Source of the DNA: Aeromonas taiwanensis
Lineage (GTDB): Bacteria > Pseudomonadota > Gammaproteobacteria > Enterobacterales > Aeromonadaceae
DNA length: 64,000 nt
Assembly: GCF_000820165.1 (NCBI RefSeq)
Contig: NZ_CDDD01000072.1
Location: 21,211-85,210 of the forward strand
Direction of reading: 5' to 3'
Part shown: in pieces, positions 26,937-37,459 of the stretch
Layout: each line of letters opens with the position of its first letter
Position numbering within the stretch: position 1 is the stretch's first letter
The notes under the pieces: generated by a model
Database searches by the model: none
Told to the model about the DNA's origin: nothing
The model's input: the letters and a program-made list of their open reading frames with translations, nothing else
Program-made: the position numbers and the translations under genes

Positions 26937-29084
26937 TTATTCAGCAGCAGGCGCTTCGGCAGCAACCGGAGCGGCATCGGCAGCCGGAGCAGCGGCTTCG
27001 GTCGGGGCGTTCGCTTCCTTGATGGAGAGACGTACGCGGCCCTGACGGTCCACTTCCAGTACCTTCACCTTCACCACGTCACCGATCTTCAGGTAGTCGG
27101 CCACGTTCTGCACGCGTGCATCGGTGATCTGGGAGATGTGTACCAGACCGTCTTTGCCCGGCAGGATGTTGACGAAGGCGCCGAAGTCGGCCAGACGAAC
27201 GACCTTGCCTTCGTAGATGCGGTTCACTTCGATCTCGGCGGTAATGGCCTCGATGCGGCGGATCGCTTCCTTGGCAGCGTCACCGTCAACGGCGGCGATG
27301 CGGACGGTGCCGTCATCATCCAGCTCGATGTTGGTGCCGGTCTCTTCGGTCAGGGCGCGGATCACGGAACCACCCTTGCCGATGACGTCCTTGATCTTCT
27401 CCGGGTTGATCTTGATGGTGTGGATGCGCGGGGCGAAATCGGAGATCTCGGCACGCGGCGCCTGGATGGCTTCGTCCATCACTTTCAGGATGTGCAGGCG
27501 AGCACCACGAGCTTGCTTCAGGGCAATCTCCATGATCTCTTTGGTGATGCCTTCGATCTTGATGTCCATCTGCAGGGCGGTCACACCTTCGGTGGTACCG
27601 GCAACCTTGAAGTCCATGTCGCCCAGGTGATCTTCGTCACCCAGGATGTCGGACAGCACGACGAAACCTTCTTCTTCCTTCACCAGACCCATGGCGATAC
27701 CGGCAACGGAGGCCTTGATCGGCACACCGGCGTCCATCAGCGCCAGGGAGGAACCACAGACGGAGGCCATGGAGGAGGAGCCGTTGGATTCGGTGATTTC
27801 AGACACCACGCGCACCACGTACGGGAACTCGTCGGCGCTCGGCATCACGGCGGCAACGCCGCGCTTGGCCAGACGACCGTGACCGATTTCGCGGCGCTTC
27901 GGGCTGCCCATCATGCCGGTCTCGCCGACGCAGTATGGCGGGAAGTTGTAGTGCAGCATGAAGCGATCGGCGCGGTTGCCGGTCAGCTCGTCGATGTTCT
28001 GGGCGTCACGCTCGGTGCCCAGGGTCGCAACGACCATGGCCTGGGTTTCACCACGGGTGAACAGGGCAGAGCCGTGGGCACGCGGCAGTACGCCGGTGGC
28101 GACGGACAGGGCGCGGATCATCTCAGGATCGCGACCATCGATACGCGGCTCGCCACGAACGACGCGACCACGGACGATGCGGCTTTCCAGGCTGTGGAAC
28201 TCTTCGCCGATCTTCTTGGCATCTTCTTCCACGCCGGAAGCGATGACTTGCTCAACCACGCGAGCCTTGATGGCACCGATGGTTTCGTAACGCACGGCCT
28301 TCTCGGTGATGCGGTAGGCTTCACCCAGATCGCTGGTGGCCAGCTCGGCAACCTTGGCTTTCAGCGCTTCGTTGACAGCAGGCGCAGTCCAGTTCCACGG
28401 CTTGGTGCCGACGTCGGCAGCAAATTCGTTGATGGCGTTGATAACGGCCTGCATCTGCTCGTGACCGTAGACCACGGCACCCAGCATCACCTCTTCGGAG
28501 AGGATGGCCGCTTCGGATTCCACCATCAGCACGGCGTTGGCGGTACCGGCAACCACCAGGTCCAGATCGCTCTGGGGCAGTTCGGTGGTGGTCGGGTTCA
28601 GCACGTACTGGCCGTTCATGTAACCCACGCGGGCTGCACCGATCGGGCCGCCGAACGGGATGCCGGAGATGGCCAGTGCCGCGGAGGCACCGATCATGGC
28701 AACGATGTCGGGAGAGACGGCCGGGTTCACGGACATGACGGTGGCAACCACCTGAACCTCATTGAGGAAGCCTTCCGGGAACAGCGGACGAATGGGACGG
28801 TCGATCAGACGGGAGATCAGGGTCTCGCCTTCGCTCGGACGGCCTTCGCGACGGAAGAAACCACCCGGGATGCGACCAGCAGCATAGGTACGCTCCTGGT
28901 AGTTGACGGTCAGCGGGAAGAAATCACGGCCGTGATCGGCCTCTTTCTTGCCAACGACGGTCACGAAGACACAGGTATCGTCCATGCTGACCATGACGGC
29001 CGCAGTGGCTTGACGGGCCATCACACCGGTTTCCAGTGTGACGGTGTGTTGACCGTACTGGAATGACTTTACAATAGGATTCAC
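26937..29084 (-). CDS. pnp: Polyribonucleotide nucleotidyltransferase (PNPase)
   Basis: 715 residues. Phosphorolytic 3'-5' exoribonuclease and degradosome component. Two RNase PH domains, an all-helical linker, then KH ([21 protein letters not shown]) and S1 ([28 protein letters not shown]) domains are seen. The start [20 protein letters not shown] and the [16 protein letters not shown] and [12 protein letters not shown] motifs are diagnostic. The C-terminal tail is Ala/Glu/Pro-rich, as in degradosome-binding forms. It follows rpsO with its own promoter region. Confidence 0.98.
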   Translation of the reverse strand: MNPIVKSFQYGQHTVTLETGVMARQATAAVMVSMDDTCVFVTVVGKKEADHGRDFFPLTVNYQERTYAAGRIPGGFFRREGRPSEGETLISRLIDRPIRPLFPEGFLNEVQVVATVMSVNPAVSPDIVAMIGASAALAISGIPFGGPIGAARVGYMNGQYVLNPTTTELPQSDLDLVVAGTANAVLMVESEAAILSEEVMLGAVVYGHEQMQAVINAINEFAADVGTKPWNWTAPAVNEALKAKVAELATSDLGEAYRITEKAVRYETIGAIKARVVEQVIASGVEEDAKKIGEEFHSLESRIVRGRVVRGEPRIDGRDPEMIRALSVATGVLPRAHGSALFTRGETQAMVVATLGTERDAQNIDELTGNRADRFMLHYNFPPYCVGETGMMGSPKRREIGHGRLAKRGVAAVMPSADEFPYVVRVVSEITESNGSSSMASVCGSSLALMDAGVPIKASVAGIAMGLVKEEEGFVVLSDILGDEDHLGDMDFKVAGTTEGVTALQMDIKIEGITKEIMEIALKQARGARLHILKVMDEAIQAPRAEISDFAPRIHTIKINPEKIKDVIGKGGSVIRALTEETGTNIELDDDGTVRIAAVDGDAAKEAIRRIEAITAEIEVNRIYEGKVVRLADFGAFVNILPGKDGLVHISQITDARVQNVADYLKIGDVVKVKVLEVDRQGRVRLSIKEANAPTEAAAPAADAAPVAAEAPAAE

Positions 29085-29210
29085 GTGAATTTCCTTTTTA
29101 CAATTTGGCGCTTTAAATTCGCGTGCAAGTATACTTGATTCGCATCAAAAGGTAAGCGGAGACGTTAATTCTGTGAGGCAGGCAACGGCCCGCATCCCGT
29201 TTGAAAGGAG
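29085..29210 (-). promoter_or_regulatory. pnp leader with -10 candidate
   Basis: On the minus strand TATACT (29133-29128) lies 44 bases before the pnp start, with no good -35 hexamer at 17 bases (CTTACC). In E. coli the pnp leader folds into an RNase III-cleaved hairpin used for autoregulation; a comparable long stem was not clearly found here. Confidence 0.35.
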
Positions 29211-29213
29211 CAA

Positions 29214-29246
29214 TAAAAAAGGGGAACCCGGAGGTTCCCCTTTTTC
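29214..29246 (-). terminator. Rho-independent terminator of rpsO
   Basis: GGGGAACC (29221-29228), CGGA, GGTTCCCC (29233-29240), with A6 on one side and T5 on the other. It separates rpsO from pnp, as in E. coli, where partial read-through occurs. Confidence 0.9.
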
Positions 29247-29264
29247 GCGAAATCTGATGGTCGA

Positions 29265-29534
29265 TTAACGACGCAGACCCAGCTTGGCGATCAGAGCAGC
29301 ATAACGCTCGGTATCTTTACGCTTCAGGTAGTCCAGCAGCTTACGACGCTGGGAAACCATGCGCAGCAGACCACGACGACCGTGGTGATCCTTGGCGTGC
29401 TCCTTGAAGTGACCTTGCAGATGGTTGATCTGGGCAGTCAGCAGGGCAACCTGCACTTCGGGGGAACCGGTGTCGTTGGCGCCACGAGCGTTGTCGGCAA
29501 CGATTTGCGCTTTGATCTCAGCATTTAGAGACAT
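29265..29534 (-). CDS. rpsO: 30S ribosomal protein S15
   Basis: 89 residues, the universal length. Binds 16S rRNA helices 20-22 and nucleates the platform of the small subunit. The sequence carries [51 protein letters not shown], the canonical S15 core. It lies in the truB-rpsO-pnp order, with its own promoter overlapping the truB terminator. Confidence 0.98.
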   Translation of the reverse strand: MSLNAEIKAQIVADNARGANDTGSPEVQVALLTAQINHLQGHFKEHAKDHHGRRGLLRMVSQRRKLLDYLKRKDTERYAALIAKLGLRR

Positions 29535-29603
29535 GATGTTACTCCAGTAGAGTGTTTAAAGGTTCACAGCCAATCTCTAATTCAGCCGTGAAATGAGGGC
29601 GGT

Positions 29604-29632
29604 ATCATAATCGCAGCCGCCCCTTTTCGCAA
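29604..29632 (-). promoter_or_regulatory. Sigma-70 promoter of rpsO
   Basis: On the minus strand TTGCGA (29632-29627), 17 bases, TATGAT (29609-29604). The -35 hexamer falls inside the truB terminator hairpin. The leader before the ATG would be about 60 bases. Confidence 0.6.
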
Positions 29633-29648
29633 CGAGAAAAAGGGCGGC
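29616..29648 (-). terminator. Terminator hairpin after truB
   Basis: GCCGCCCCTTTTCG (29616-29629) pairs imperfectly with CGAGAAAAAGGGCGGC (29633-29648). It lies 20 bases past the truB stop on the minus strand and overlaps the rpsO promoter. Confidence 0.6.
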
Positions 29649-29668
29649 AGTCCATGACCGCCGGAGGA

Positions 29669-30619
29669 TCACTCCTCGTCGTGGTAGCGCACCAGACGCT
29701 TGGGCGCCACGCGCCCCTCATCGTCGATCTCGCCCACCCCGATGAACTCGCGCTCCGGGCCGACCGTCATGCGGACCTGGCCGCTCTGCGGGCTACCGGC
29801 CACCTGCACGGCCTGCCCCTGGTTCACGTAGGCGGCCACGGCCACCTGCATGTTCACCTCGGGCAGGGACGCCACGGCGGTATCCATCGGCAGCAACAGG
29901 GGATCCAGCTGCTCCCTCGGCGGGATGCTCTCGGCCTTGGCCTGCTCGAAGATGCACTCGAGCTGCTCCAGGGTCAGCATCCGATCGTACGGATAGCTGG
30001 CCACCTGGGTACGGCGCAGCTGGGTGACGTGGGCGCCACAGCCCAGCACTTCACCGAGGTCGTCCACCAGGGAGCGGATATAGGTGCCCTTGCTGCAGTG
30101 CACTTCCAGCTTCACCTCGTTCCCTTCAAACCCGAGCAGCTTGAGCTCGAAGATGGTGATAGGACGGGCTTCCCGCTCGATCTCGATCCCTTCGCGGGCG
30201 TACTCGTAGAGCGGGCGGCCGTTGTGCTTGAGGGCGGAGTACATGGACGGCACCTGCATGATGGGGCCGCGGAACTGGTCCAGCGCCTCGATCAGGGTGC
30301 CCACGGCCACGTCCACCGGGCGGGTGGAAACCACTTCGCCATCGGAGTCGCTGGTGTTGGTGCGCTCGCCGAGCTTGGCGGTCACCTCATAGCGCTTGTC
30401 CGCCTCCAGCAGGTACTGGGAGAACTTGGTGGCTTCGCCCAGGCATATCGGCAGCATGCCGGTCGCCAGGGGATCCAGGGCACCGGTGTGGCCGGCCTTG
30501 GCGGCGTTGTAGATCCGCTTGACCTTCTGCAACACATCGTTGGAAGTCAGGCCGGTGGGTTTGTCCAGCAGCAGGATGCCGTGTACGTCACGGCCCTTGA
30601 AACGACGTCTTCGGGACAT
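29669..30619 (-). CDS. truB: tRNA pseudouridine-55 synthase TruB
   Basis: 316 residues from [14 protein letters not shown], one base after the rbfA stop. Makes pseudouridine 55 in the T-loop of most tRNAs and acts as a tRNA chaperone. [23 protein letters not shown], then [25 protein letters not shown] holding the catalytic Asp, [12 protein letters not shown] and the C-terminal PUA-like part ([14 protein letters not shown]) are all present. Start choice fits E. coli; an upstream ATG inside rbfA was rejected. Confidence 0.97.
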   Translation of the reverse strand: MSRRRRFKGRDVHGILLLDKPTGLTSNDVLQKVKRIYNAAKAGHTGALDPLATGMLPICLGEATKFSQYLLEADKRYEVTAKLGERTNTSDSDGEVVSTRPVDVAVGTLIEALDQFRGPIMQVPSMYSALKHNGRPLYEYAREGIEIEREARPITIFELKLLGFEGNEVKLEVHCSKGTYIRSLVDDLGEVLGCGAHVTQLRRTQVASYPYDRMLTLEQLECIFEQAKAESIPPREQLDPLLLPMDTAVASLPEVNMQVAVAAYVNQGQAVQVAGSPQSGQVRMTVGPEREFIGVGEIDDEGRVAPKRLVRYHDEE

Positions 30620-30620
30620 C

Positions 30621-31055
30621 TCAGGCTTTGTCCTCAGTAGTGTCATCCGGCGCGGCTTGCTCCTCGTCACGACCGGCTTCGGTCATGCGGCGCTGGTCCT
30701 CACGGATGGTATTGGTCACCAGGTTGGAGAGACGCATCCCCTCCACCAGGGTCTGATCGTAGAAGAAGCGCAGCTCCGGTACCACGCGCAGACGCATGGC
30801 ACTGCCCAGCAGGCTGCGGATGTAACCGGCCGCTTCGGTCAACGCCTTGAGCCCTTCCTTGATGCGCTCGGCATCGTTTTCCAGCTGCAAGAAGGTGACA
30901 TACACCTTGGCATAATTGAGGTCACGGGACACTTCCACATCGGAAACGGTCACCATGCCGATACGCGGGTCTTTCACCTCGCGCTGCAGAATGAGCGCGA
31001 TTTCGCGCTGGATCTGCTGTCCGACCCGACGGGTCCGGCTAAATTCTCTGGCCAT
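30621..31055 (-). CDS. rbfA: 30S ribosome-binding factor A
   Basis: 144 residues. A cold-shock assembly factor that binds the free 30S subunit near helix 1 of 16S rRNA. A single KH-like domain with [55 protein letters not shown]. The C-terminal tail is acidic and low-complexity ([14 protein letters not shown]). It lies between infB and truB, as in other proteobacteria. Confidence 0.97.
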   Translation of the reverse strand: MAREFSRTRRVGQQIQREIALILQREVKDPRIGMVTVSDVEVSRDLNYAKVYVTFLQLENDAERIKEGLKALTEAAGYIRSLLGSAMRLRVVPELRFFYDQTLVEGMRLSNLVTNTIREDQRRMTEAGRDEEQAAPDDTTEDKA

Positions 31056-31110
31056 ATTCTATCCTGCGATAAAAGGGGGCCGCGGCCCCCTATTTAATCT
31101 GACTCTTGGC

Positions 31111-33813
31111 TTACAGAGTCCGTTGGATTTCAACGGTCTCGTAAACTTCGATCTGGTCGCCTTCACGCACGTCGTTGTAGTTCTTGACCGCGATACCACA
31201 CTCGTAGCCGTTCTTGACTTCGTTGACGTCATCCTTGAAGCGACGCAGGGATTCCAGCTCGCCTTCATAGATAACCACGTTGTCGCGCAGAACGCGAATG
31301 CGGTTGGAACGCTTGACCACACCTTCGGTGACCATACAGCCGGCCACGGCGCCAAACTTCGGCGACTTGAAGACGCTGCGCACTTCCGCCAGACCGATGA
31401 TCTCCTGACGGTACTCGGGGGCCAGCATGCCGCTCATGGCCTGCTTTACTTCGTCCAGCAAGTCATAGATGACGGAGTAGTAACGCAGGTCCAGGCTCTC
31501 GGCCTCGATGACCTTGCGGGCAGAAGCGTCGGCACGGACGTTGAAGCCCACCAGGATGGCGCTGGAAGCGGCAGCCAGGGTCGCGTCGGTCTCGGTAATA
31601 CCACCGACACCGGAGCCGACGATCTTCACCTTCACCTCTTCGGTGGAGAGCTTGACCAGGGCATCGCAGATCGCTTCCACGGAACCCTGTACGTCGGCCT
31701 TGATCACCACGTTCACTTCGGACACTTCGCCCTCGGTCATGTTGGCGAACATGTTCTCCAGCTTGGCCTTCTGCTGGCGAGCCAGCTTGACTTCGCGGAA
31801 CTTGCCCTGACGATAGAGTGCCACTTCGCGGGCCTTCTTCTCGTCACGCACGACGGTGGCTTCGTCACCGGCAGAGGGGACACCGGACAGGCCGAGGATC
31901 TCGACCGGCAGGGACGGACCCGCTTCCTTGATCTCGCGACCCAGTTCGTCACGCATGGCGCGCACACGGCCGTACTCCAGACCGCACAGCACGATGTCGC
32001 CCTGACGCAGGGTACCTTCTTGTACCAGCACGGTAGCAACCGGGCCACGGCCCTTGTCCAGGAAGGACTCGATCACGACGCCGCTCGCCATGCCGTCAAC
32101 CACGGCCTTCAGCTCCAGCACTTCAGCCTGGATCAGGATGGCTTCCAGCAGGTCGTCGATGCCTTCACCGGACTTGGCGGAGACGTGCACGAACTGGCAA
32201 TCGCCACCCCAGTCTTCGGACATGACGTTGTAACGGGCCAGCTCGGTCTTGACGCGATCGGGATCCGCTTCCGGCTTGTCGATCTTGTTGACCGCCACGA
32301 CCAGGGGCACTTCGGCAGCCTTGGCGTGCTGGATGGCTTCGATGGTCTGCGGCATGACGCCGTCATCGGCCGCCACGACCAGCACCACGATGTCGGTCGC
32401 CTTGGCACCACGAGCACGCATGGAGGTAAATGCCGCGTGACCCGGGGTATCCAGGAAGGTGATCATGCCACTGTCGGTTTCGACGTGGTAAGCACCGATA
32501 TGCTGGGTAATGCCACCGGCTTCGCCCGCGGCAACCTTGGCTTTACGGATGTAGTCCAGCAGAGACGTCTTGCCGTGGTCGACGTGACCCATGATGGTCA
32601 CGACCGGCGCACGCGGCTTGGCTTCGGAGGTCTCGTCACGATCGGACAGCACCGCCTCTTCCAGCTCGTTCTCGCGACGCAGCACCACCTTGTGGCCCAT
32701 CTCCTCGGCGACCAGCTGAGCAGTTTCCTGATCGATCACCTGGTTGATGGTGGCCATGGCGCCCATCTTCATCATCACCTTGATGACTTCGACACCCTTG
32801 ACGGCCATCTTGTTAGCGAGCTCCGCCACTGTGATGGTCTCGCCGATGACGACGTCACGGTTGACCACGGCCGCCGGCTTGTTGAAGCCGTGCTTCATGG
32901 CGTTCGGCATGGCCATCTTGCCACGCTTGCCCTTGCGAGCGCGCGGATCGCGGGAGTTGCGATCATTGCGGTCATCTTCACGACGGCCGACCTTCTTCGG
33001 AGCCTTGGCAGCGGCAGCCGTACGGCGGCTGCTCTCTTCCTTGCGATCCAGCTCATCTTCCGCCGCTTGCGCGTGCTTGTTGGTGGTCAGATGGTAATCG
33101 CTGCTCTCTTTGGCACGAGCCGCCTCTTCCTCGGCCCAACGGGCCGCGTTCTGTTCCGCCATGAGACGAGCCTCTTCGGCTTTCTTCGCGGCGAGTTCTT
33201 CAGCTTTTTGCAAAGCTGTCTGTTCCTGCTGGCGCTTCAGTTCTTCTGCTTCGCGCTTGGCCATCTTTTCTGCCTCTTGCTGAGCTGTGCTACTGGCTGC
33301 TTTGGCGGGCTGTTGAGCCTGTCGAGCCTTTTGTTGTGCCTCGATCCGCGCCTTTTCCTCAGCTTCACGACGAGCCTGCTCAGCCTCACGGCGAGCCTTC
33401 TCTTCAGCATCGAGACGGGCCTTCTCTTCGGCCTCGCGACGAGCTGTTTCTTCTGCTTCCAAACGCGCTTTTTCCTCGGCTTCCGCCTGACGCTGTTCAT
33501 CTTCCAGCGCCGAGCGTCTTACATAGGTGCGAGACTTGCGCACTTCTACCTGCACTTCCTTGTTCTTGCCGCCAGTACCTTGAACACTCAGGGTGCTCTT
33601 GGTCTTGCGCTGCAAGGTCATGCGGGCAGGGGCGGCAACCTCGTCACCTCCATGCTGTTTCTTCAGATGGGCCAGCAGAGTCTGCTTTTCAGACTCGCTG
33701 ACCATGTCGTCGGCCTTGCTCTTGCTGATACCGGCATCGACAAACTGCTGGAGAAGACGATCAACCGGTGTGTCGATGTCAGTGGCAAGTTGTTTGACTG
33801 ATACTTCTGCCAT
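31111..33813 (-). CDS. infB: Translation initiation factor IF-2
   Basis: 900 residues. The GTPase brings initiator tRNA to the 30S subunit. An N-terminal IF2_N module ([20 protein letters not shown]) is followed by a long K/E/A/R-rich coiled linker (about residues 90-250), a second IF2_N-type domain ([27 protein letters not shown]), then the G domain with [10 protein letters not shown] (G1), GITQHIG (G2), DTPGH (G3) and NKID (G4), and C-terminal domains C1/C2 (ending [16 protein letters not shown]). In E. coli internal starts give shorter IF2-2/3 forms; not tested here. Between nusA and rbfA. Confidence 0.98.
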   Translation of the reverse strand: MAEVSVKQLATDIDTPVDRLLQQFVDAGISKSKADDMVSESEKQTLLAHLKKQHGGDEVAAPARMTLQRKTKSTLSVQGTGGKNKEVQVEVRKSRTYVRRSALEDEQRQAEAEEKARLEAEETARREAEEKARLDAEEKARREAEQARREAEEKARIEAQQKARQAQQPAKAASSTAQQEAEKMAKREAEELKRQQEQTALQKAEELAAKKAEEARLMAEQNAARWAEEEAARAKESSDYHLTTNKHAQAAEDELDRKEESSRRTAAAAKAPKKVGRREDDRNDRNSRDPRARKGKRGKMAMPNAMKHGFNKPAAVVNRDVVIGETITVAELANKMAVKGVEVIKVMMKMGAMATINQVIDQETAQLVAEEMGHKVVLRRENELEEAVLSDRDETSEAKPRAPVVTIMGHVDHGKTSLLDYIRKAKVAAGEAGGITQHIGAYHVETDSGMITFLDTPGHAAFTSMRARGAKATDIVVLVVAADDGVMPQTIEAIQHAKAAEVPLVVAVNKIDKPEADPDRVKTELARYNVMSEDWGGDCQFVHVSAKSGEGIDDLLEAILIQAEVLELKAVVDGMASGVVIESFLDKGRGPVATVLVQEGTLRQGDIVLCGLEYGRVRAMRDELGREIKEAGPSLPVEILGLSGVPSAGDEATVVRDEKKAREVALYRQGKFREVKLARQQKAKLENMFANMTEGEVSEVNVVIKADVQGSVEAICDALVKLSTEEVKVKIVGSGVGGITETDATLAAASSAILVGFNVRADASARKVIEAESLDLRYYSVIYDLLDEVKQAMSGMLAPEYRQEIIGLAEVRSVFKSPKFGAVAGCMVTEGVVKRSNRIRVLRDNVVIYEGELESLRRFKDDVNEVKNGYECGIAVKNYNDVREGDQIEVYETVEIQRTL

Positions 33814-33833
33814 TCATTTTCCTCCGTTTGATC

Positions 33834-35336
33834 TTAACTAGACTGCTCTTCTCCGAACCAACAGATATTGCGAGCAGCCATAATCAGCTCACCTGCCTTC
33901 TCGGCGGTCAGCCCTTCGATGTCGGCAAGGTCATCAATGCCTTGCTCTGCCAAATCTTCCAGGGTGCCGATGCCGCGAGCGGCCAGGGCGTACGCCATGT
34001 CACGGCCGAGGCCGTTCAGATTGAGCAGGTCTTCGGAAGGTTCAACACCTTCAAAGGATTCTTCTTTGGCCAGGGCCTTGGTGGTCAGGGCATCCTTGGC
34101 ACGCTTGCGCAGCTCTTCGACCATGTCTTCATCCAGACCGTCGATGGCCAGCAGTTCGTTGACCGGCACGAAGGCGATCTCTTCCAGGGTGGAGAAGCCT
34201 TCTTCCATCAGCAGGCCGGCGAAATCGTCGTCGATGTCCAGGGTGCTGGTGAACAGGGTCATGATGCGGTCGTTTTCGGCCTGGTGCTTGGCACGCATGT
34301 CCTCGACGGTCATCACGTTCAGCTCCCAACCGGTCAGCTGGGAGGCCAGACGCACGTTCTGACCATTGCGACCGATGGCCTGGGCCAGGTTGGCGGCCTC
34401 CACGGCGATGTCCATGGTGTGGTTGTCTTCATCGACGATGATGGAGGCCACATCGGCCGGGGCCATGGCGTTGATCACGTACTGGGCCGGGTTGTCATCG
34501 TACAGCACGATGTCGGCGCGCTCGCCGCTCAGCTCGGCGGAAACCGCCTGAACGCGGGCACCGCGCATGCCGATACAGGCACCGATCGGGTCGATGCGGC
34601 GATCGTTGGTCTTCACCGCGATCTTGGCGCGGGAGCCCGGATCACGGGCAGCGCCCATGATTTCGATCATCTCTTCGCCGATCTCCGGCACTTCGATGCG
34701 GAACAGCTCTTTGAGGAAGTCCGGGCTGGAGCGGCTGACGAACAGCTGGGAACCACGGGCTTCCGGGCGCACTGCGTACAGCAGACCGCGGATACGGTCA
34801 CCCGGGCGGAAGGTTTCGCGCGGCAGCATGTCGTCGCGGAAGATCACGGCCTCGGCATTGCTGCCCAGATCCAGGATCACGTTGTCGCGGTTGCTCTTCT
34901 TGACCACGCCGCTGATGATGGTGCCTTCCTTGTCCTTGAACTGATCAACGACCTGGGAACGCTCGGCCTCGCGCACTTTCTGCACGATGACCTGCTTGGC
35001 AGTCTGGGTGGTGATGCGATCGAAGGTCACGGAATCGATCTGATCTTCCACATAGTCACCGATCTGGATATCCGGCTGCTCGATCTGGGCCGCTTCCAGG
35101 GTAATTTCGGCGTAGGGGTTCTCCATGGCGGCCTGATCCGCGATGACGACCCAGCGGCGGAAGGTGTCGTAGTCGCCGGTCTTGCGATCGATTTCGACAC
35201 GTACTTCAATCTCGCCTTCATATTTTTTCTTGGTCGCAGTCGCCAGCGCAGTCTCCAGAGCCTGGAAGATCTTCTCGCGGGGGACAGCCTTCTCGTTGGA
35301 CACAGCGTCAACGACCAGCAAAATCTCTTTATTCAT
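33834..35336 (-). CDS. nusA: Transcription elongation/termination factor NusA
   Basis: 500 residues. Binds RNA polymerase and modulates pausing, termination and antitermination. Order: N-terminal polymerase-binding domain ([28 protein letters not shown]), S1 ([21 protein letters not shown]), two KH domains ([45 protein letters not shown]), and two acidic C-terminal repeats (about 360-490) as in E. coli, where they contact the polymerase alpha subunit. Begins 14 bases after the rimP stop. Confidence 0.98.
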   Translation of the reverse strand: MNKEILLVVDAVSNEKAVPREKIFQALETALATATKKKYEGEIEVRVEIDRKTGDYDTFRRWVVIADQAAMENPYAEITLEAAQIEQPDIQIGDYVEDQIDSVTFDRITTQTAKQVIVQKVREAERSQVVDQFKDKEGTIISGVVKKSNRDNVILDLGSNAEAVIFRDDMLPRETFRPGDRIRGLLYAVRPEARGSQLFVSRSSPDFLKELFRIEVPEIGEEMIEIMGAARDPGSRAKIAVKTNDRRIDPIGACIGMRGARVQAVSAELSGERADIVLYDDNPAQYVINAMAPADVASIIVDEDNHTMDIAVEAANLAQAIGRNGQNVRLASQLTGWELNVMTVEDMRAKHQAENDRIMTLFTSTLDIDDDFAGLLMEEGFSTLEEIAFVPVNELLAIDGLDEDMVEELRKRAKDALTTKALAKEESFEGVEPSEDLLNLNGLGRDMAYALAARGIGTLEDLAEQGIDDLADIEGLTAEKAGELIMAARNICWFGEEQSS

Positions 35337-35350
35337 ATCCGATAGCCTCG

Positions 35351-35809
35351 TTAACCAAAGTTCGGCACTATGTTCGCTTTTTGGATATTGGTGAAAGCCA
35401 ACACCTCGTCCTTACCATCTACCGTCAGGGTGATCATGTCGCCCTGCACGGCTTTGATTACGCCTTTGAACTTGCGGCGGTTGTTTGTTGCCATCCGAAG
35501 CGAAACCGCCGCCTCTTGGCCAACGTATTTTTCGAACTGGGCGACCTTGAACAGCGGACGATCCAGACCCGGGGAAGACACCTCGAGGTAGTACTCCTCG
35601 GTGATGGGGTCTTCGACGTCCATGATGGCGCCAACCTGGCGGCTCACCTCGGCACAGTCTTCCACCGTCACGCCTTGTTCCGAGTCGATGAAAACGCGCA
35701 GGGTCGAATGCTTACCCGCACGGATAAACTCGACACCCCACAGTTCAAAACCCAAGGCAACGACAGGAGCCTCGAGCAGATCGGTCAAACGTTGTTCCAA
35801 CGTAGCCAA
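35351..35809 (-). CDS. rimP: Ribosome maturation factor RimP (TTG start)
   Basis: 152 residues. Needed for late 30S assembly. No ATG lies at the family start. GGAGG (35820-35816) is followed after 6 bases by TTG at 35809, giving (M)[29 protein letters not shown], which aligns with E. coli (M)STLEQKLTEM. A GTG at 35815 touches the Shine-Dalgarno site and is less likely, and an in-frame ATG at 35884 precedes any ribosome site. Core motifs: [24 protein letters not shown] and the C-terminal [11 protein letters not shown]. Confidence 0.93.
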   Translation of the reverse strand: MATLEQRLTDLLEAPVVALGFELWGVEFIRAGKHSTLRVFIDSEQGVTVEDCAEVSRQVGAIMDVEDPITEEYYLEVSSPGLDRPLFKVAQFEKYVGQEAAVSLRMATNNRRKFKGVIKAVQGDMITLTVDGKDEVLAFTNIQKANIVPNFG

Positions 35810-35880
35810 AGTCACCCTCCGAAAAACAAAAAAAGGGCATAAAGCCCAGATAGAGATGGAAACAGAGTAAATTGCACATA

Positions 35881-35910
35881 ACAAAAAGCCCCGATGTCAA
35901 ATCGGGGCTT
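35881..35910 (-). terminator. Intrinsic terminator between tRNA(fMet) and rimP
   Basis: On the minus strand AAGCCCCGAT, TTGAC, ATCGGGGCTT then TTTTGT (35910-35881). It lies 66 bases past the tRNA and 70 before rimP. In E. coli metY-rimP-nusA-infB also has terminators after metY, and NusA level affects read-through. Confidence 0.88.
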
Positions 35911-35975
35911 GGCGCTTTACCCTGATTGTCGCCTCGCAGCGACCGCCTTCCTGAGCGTAGGAAATGCGTGAAATT

Positions 35976-36052
<77 letters not shown>

Positions 36053-36144
36053 TCCGAAATCGTGCGAGATTATAGCCACTTCATTCTCGTCACACAAGAC
36101 TGACTGGCTATAACACACCCGGTCACCCGGGCTTACTGCTTAAT

Positions 36145-36229
36145 TGGTGCCGTGGGCGGGACTCGAACCCGCACACCCTAGAGCACTACCCCCTCAAGAT
36201 AGCGTGTCTACCAATTCCACCACCACGGC
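36145..36229 (-). tRNA. leuU: tRNA-Leu (GAG)
   Basis: 85 bases with encoded CCA. GCCGTGG acceptor, GAATTGGTAGACACG D-arm, anticodon loop CTTGAGG (GAG), a long variable arm (GTGCTCTAGGGTGTG) and GGTTCGAGTCC T-arm. It starts 7 bases after the secG stop, as leuU does in E. coli. Confidence 0.96.
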
Positions 36230-36236
36230 AAAACTC

Positions 36237-36563
36237 TTACTCGGGAACGTCAGTATCTTTCTTCACTGGCGCTTTGCTCTGCTCAACCTGTTGGGTCTGT
36301 TGCAGATTTTCCCATTCACTACCCTGTTTCACCTTGTTGCTGGACATAGATCCAAGCACCAAGCTAATCAAAAAGAACAGAGTAGCCAAAATCGCTGTTG
36401 TGCGGGTCAGGAAGCTGCCTGAACCACCGGAGCCGAATACGGTATTCGATGCCCCTGCGCCGAAGGAGGCGCCCATATCAGCCCCTTTACCTTGCTGAAT
36501 CATCACCAGACCAATCAGAGCCAGCGATACCAGCAGATAAACGACCAAAAGAATCTCGTACAT
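36237..36563 (-). CDS. secG: Protein translocase subunit SecG
   Basis: 108 residues. A two-helix inner-membrane partner of SecYE that aids preprotein translocation. TM1 MYEILLVVYLLVSLALIGLVMIQQG, the family loop GKGADMGASFGAGASNTVFGSGGSGSFLTRTTAILATLFFLISLVLG (with TM2), and a hydrophilic C-terminal tail. Starts directly at the tpiA stop, followed by tRNA-Leu. Confidence 0.96.
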   Translation of the reverse strand: MYEILLVVYLLVSLALIGLVMIQQGKGADMGASFGAGASNTVFGSGGSGSFLTRTTAILATLFFLISLVLGSMSSNKVKQGSEWENLQQTQQVEQSKAPVKKDTDVPE

Positions 36564-37328
36564 TTAACTTGCACCCTTTGCCGCTTCAACGATTCCTAAA
36601 AACGCTTTGTCATCAAGACTCGCTCCGCCTATCAGACCGCCATCGATGTCGGGCTGGGCAAACAAATCTCGTGCATTGGTCGGCGTCACGCTCCCACCAT
36701 AGATGATTCTAACTTTCTCACCTATTACCGGAGTATCCTCCGCCAAGCGACCACGTATAAAGGAATGAACCTCTTGTGCCTGCTCGGGTGTGGCGCATTT
36801 ACCTGTACCTACAGCCCAAATCGGCTCGTAGGCGATGATAGCATTATCGAAAGCCATCGCGCCATTTTTCTCTATGACGATATCCAGCTCTTCGGCAATC
36901 ACCTCGAAGGTTCTTCTTGCCTGTCTCGCCGCTCCTGACTCCCCCAAACAGAGGATGGGTATCAGGCCTGCTGCTCTGACTGCCGCGAACTTCTCCGCGA
37001 CGATAAAACTGGTCTCACCAAAGAGACGCCTGCGCTCGGAGTGGCCAACCAATACATATTGGCACCGTGCCTCGACCAGCATCTCACACGAGACTTCCCC
37101 CGTATAAGCGCCCTGTCTATGCTGACTCACATTCTGAGCCCCCAACTTCATCACCACCTGCTCACCGAGCAAAGCGGCCGTGAAGTCGAGATGCACATGG
37201 GATGGACACAAGACCACATCTACTCGTTCATCTATGTGCGCTAGGCACTGACCGGCAAACTGCTCTAACCGTGACCTACTACCGTGTAACTTCCAGTTGG
37301 CTGCTACAAACGGCTTGCGATGTCCCAT
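36564..37328 (-). CDS. tpiA: Triosephosphate isomerase
   Basis: 254 residues from MGHRKPFVAANWKLHGS, with CAAGGGAG ahead of the start. Interconverts dihydroxyacetone phosphate and glyceraldehyde 3-phosphate. Catalytic parts are intact: NWK near the start, VGHSERR (His), YEPIWAVGTGK (Glu and loop 6), IIYGGSV and GLIGGASL. NWKLHGS replaces the usual NWKMNGS. Codon use looks less optimised and GC lower than its neighbours, unusual for a major glycolytic gene. The glmM-tpiA-secG order is that of Pseudomonas, not E. coli, so a separate main tpiA may exist elsewhere. It has its own promoter. Confidence 0.95.
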   Translation of the reverse strand: MGHRKPFVAANWKLHGSRSRLEQFAGQCLAHIDERVDVVLCPSHVHLDFTAALLGEQVVMKLGAQNVSQHRQGAYTGEVSCEMLVEARCQYVLVGHSERRRLFGETSFIVAEKFAAVRAAGLIPILCLGESGAARQARRTFEVIAEELDIVIEKNGAMAFDNAIIAYEPIWAVGTGKCATPEQAQEVHSFIRGRLAEDTPVIGEKVRIIYGGSVTPTNARDLFAQPDIDGGLIGGASLDDKAFLGIVEAAKGAS

Positions 37329-37356
37329 CGGCAACTCCCTTGCGAAAGCGGGGCTG

Positions 37357-37385
37357 ATAATATCCAGAGGATGTTCAGCTGACAA
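37357..37385 (-). promoter_or_regulatory. Sigma-70 promoter of tpiA-secG-tRNA unit
   Basis: On the minus strand TTGTCA (37385-37380), 17 bases, TATTAT (37362-37357). The start would lie about 20 bases before the tpiA ATG. It is one of the best consensus matches in the window. Confidence 0.7.
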
Positions 37386-37423
37386 GTGCTATTTTCAAAT
37401 TTTCGAATCGTTTGAACAAGATA

Positions 37424-37455
37424 CAACCAAGGAGACTAAAAAGCCGCCTTGGTTG
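37424..37455 (-). terminator. Hairpin after glmM
   Basis: CAACCAAGG (37424-37432) with CCTTGGTTG (37447-37455), 14-base loop containing AAAAA, 5 bases past the glmM stop. No T-run after the stem on the minus strand; may attenuate read-through into tpiA. Confidence 0.45.
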
Positions 37456-37459
37456 CTCA

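Noticed and set aside
25698..29066. 1122-residue plus-strand frame opposite the MFS gene and pnp
   Set aside because: Lies wholly antisense to two well-supported genes, with His/Gly/Asp-rich low-complexity content typical of codon-bias shadows.
30916..33801. 961-residue plus-strand frame opposite rbfA and infB
   Set aside because: Antisense to infB; the hydrophobic run at its end is the reverse reading of the Lys/Glu/Ala-rich linker codons, not a true membrane domain.
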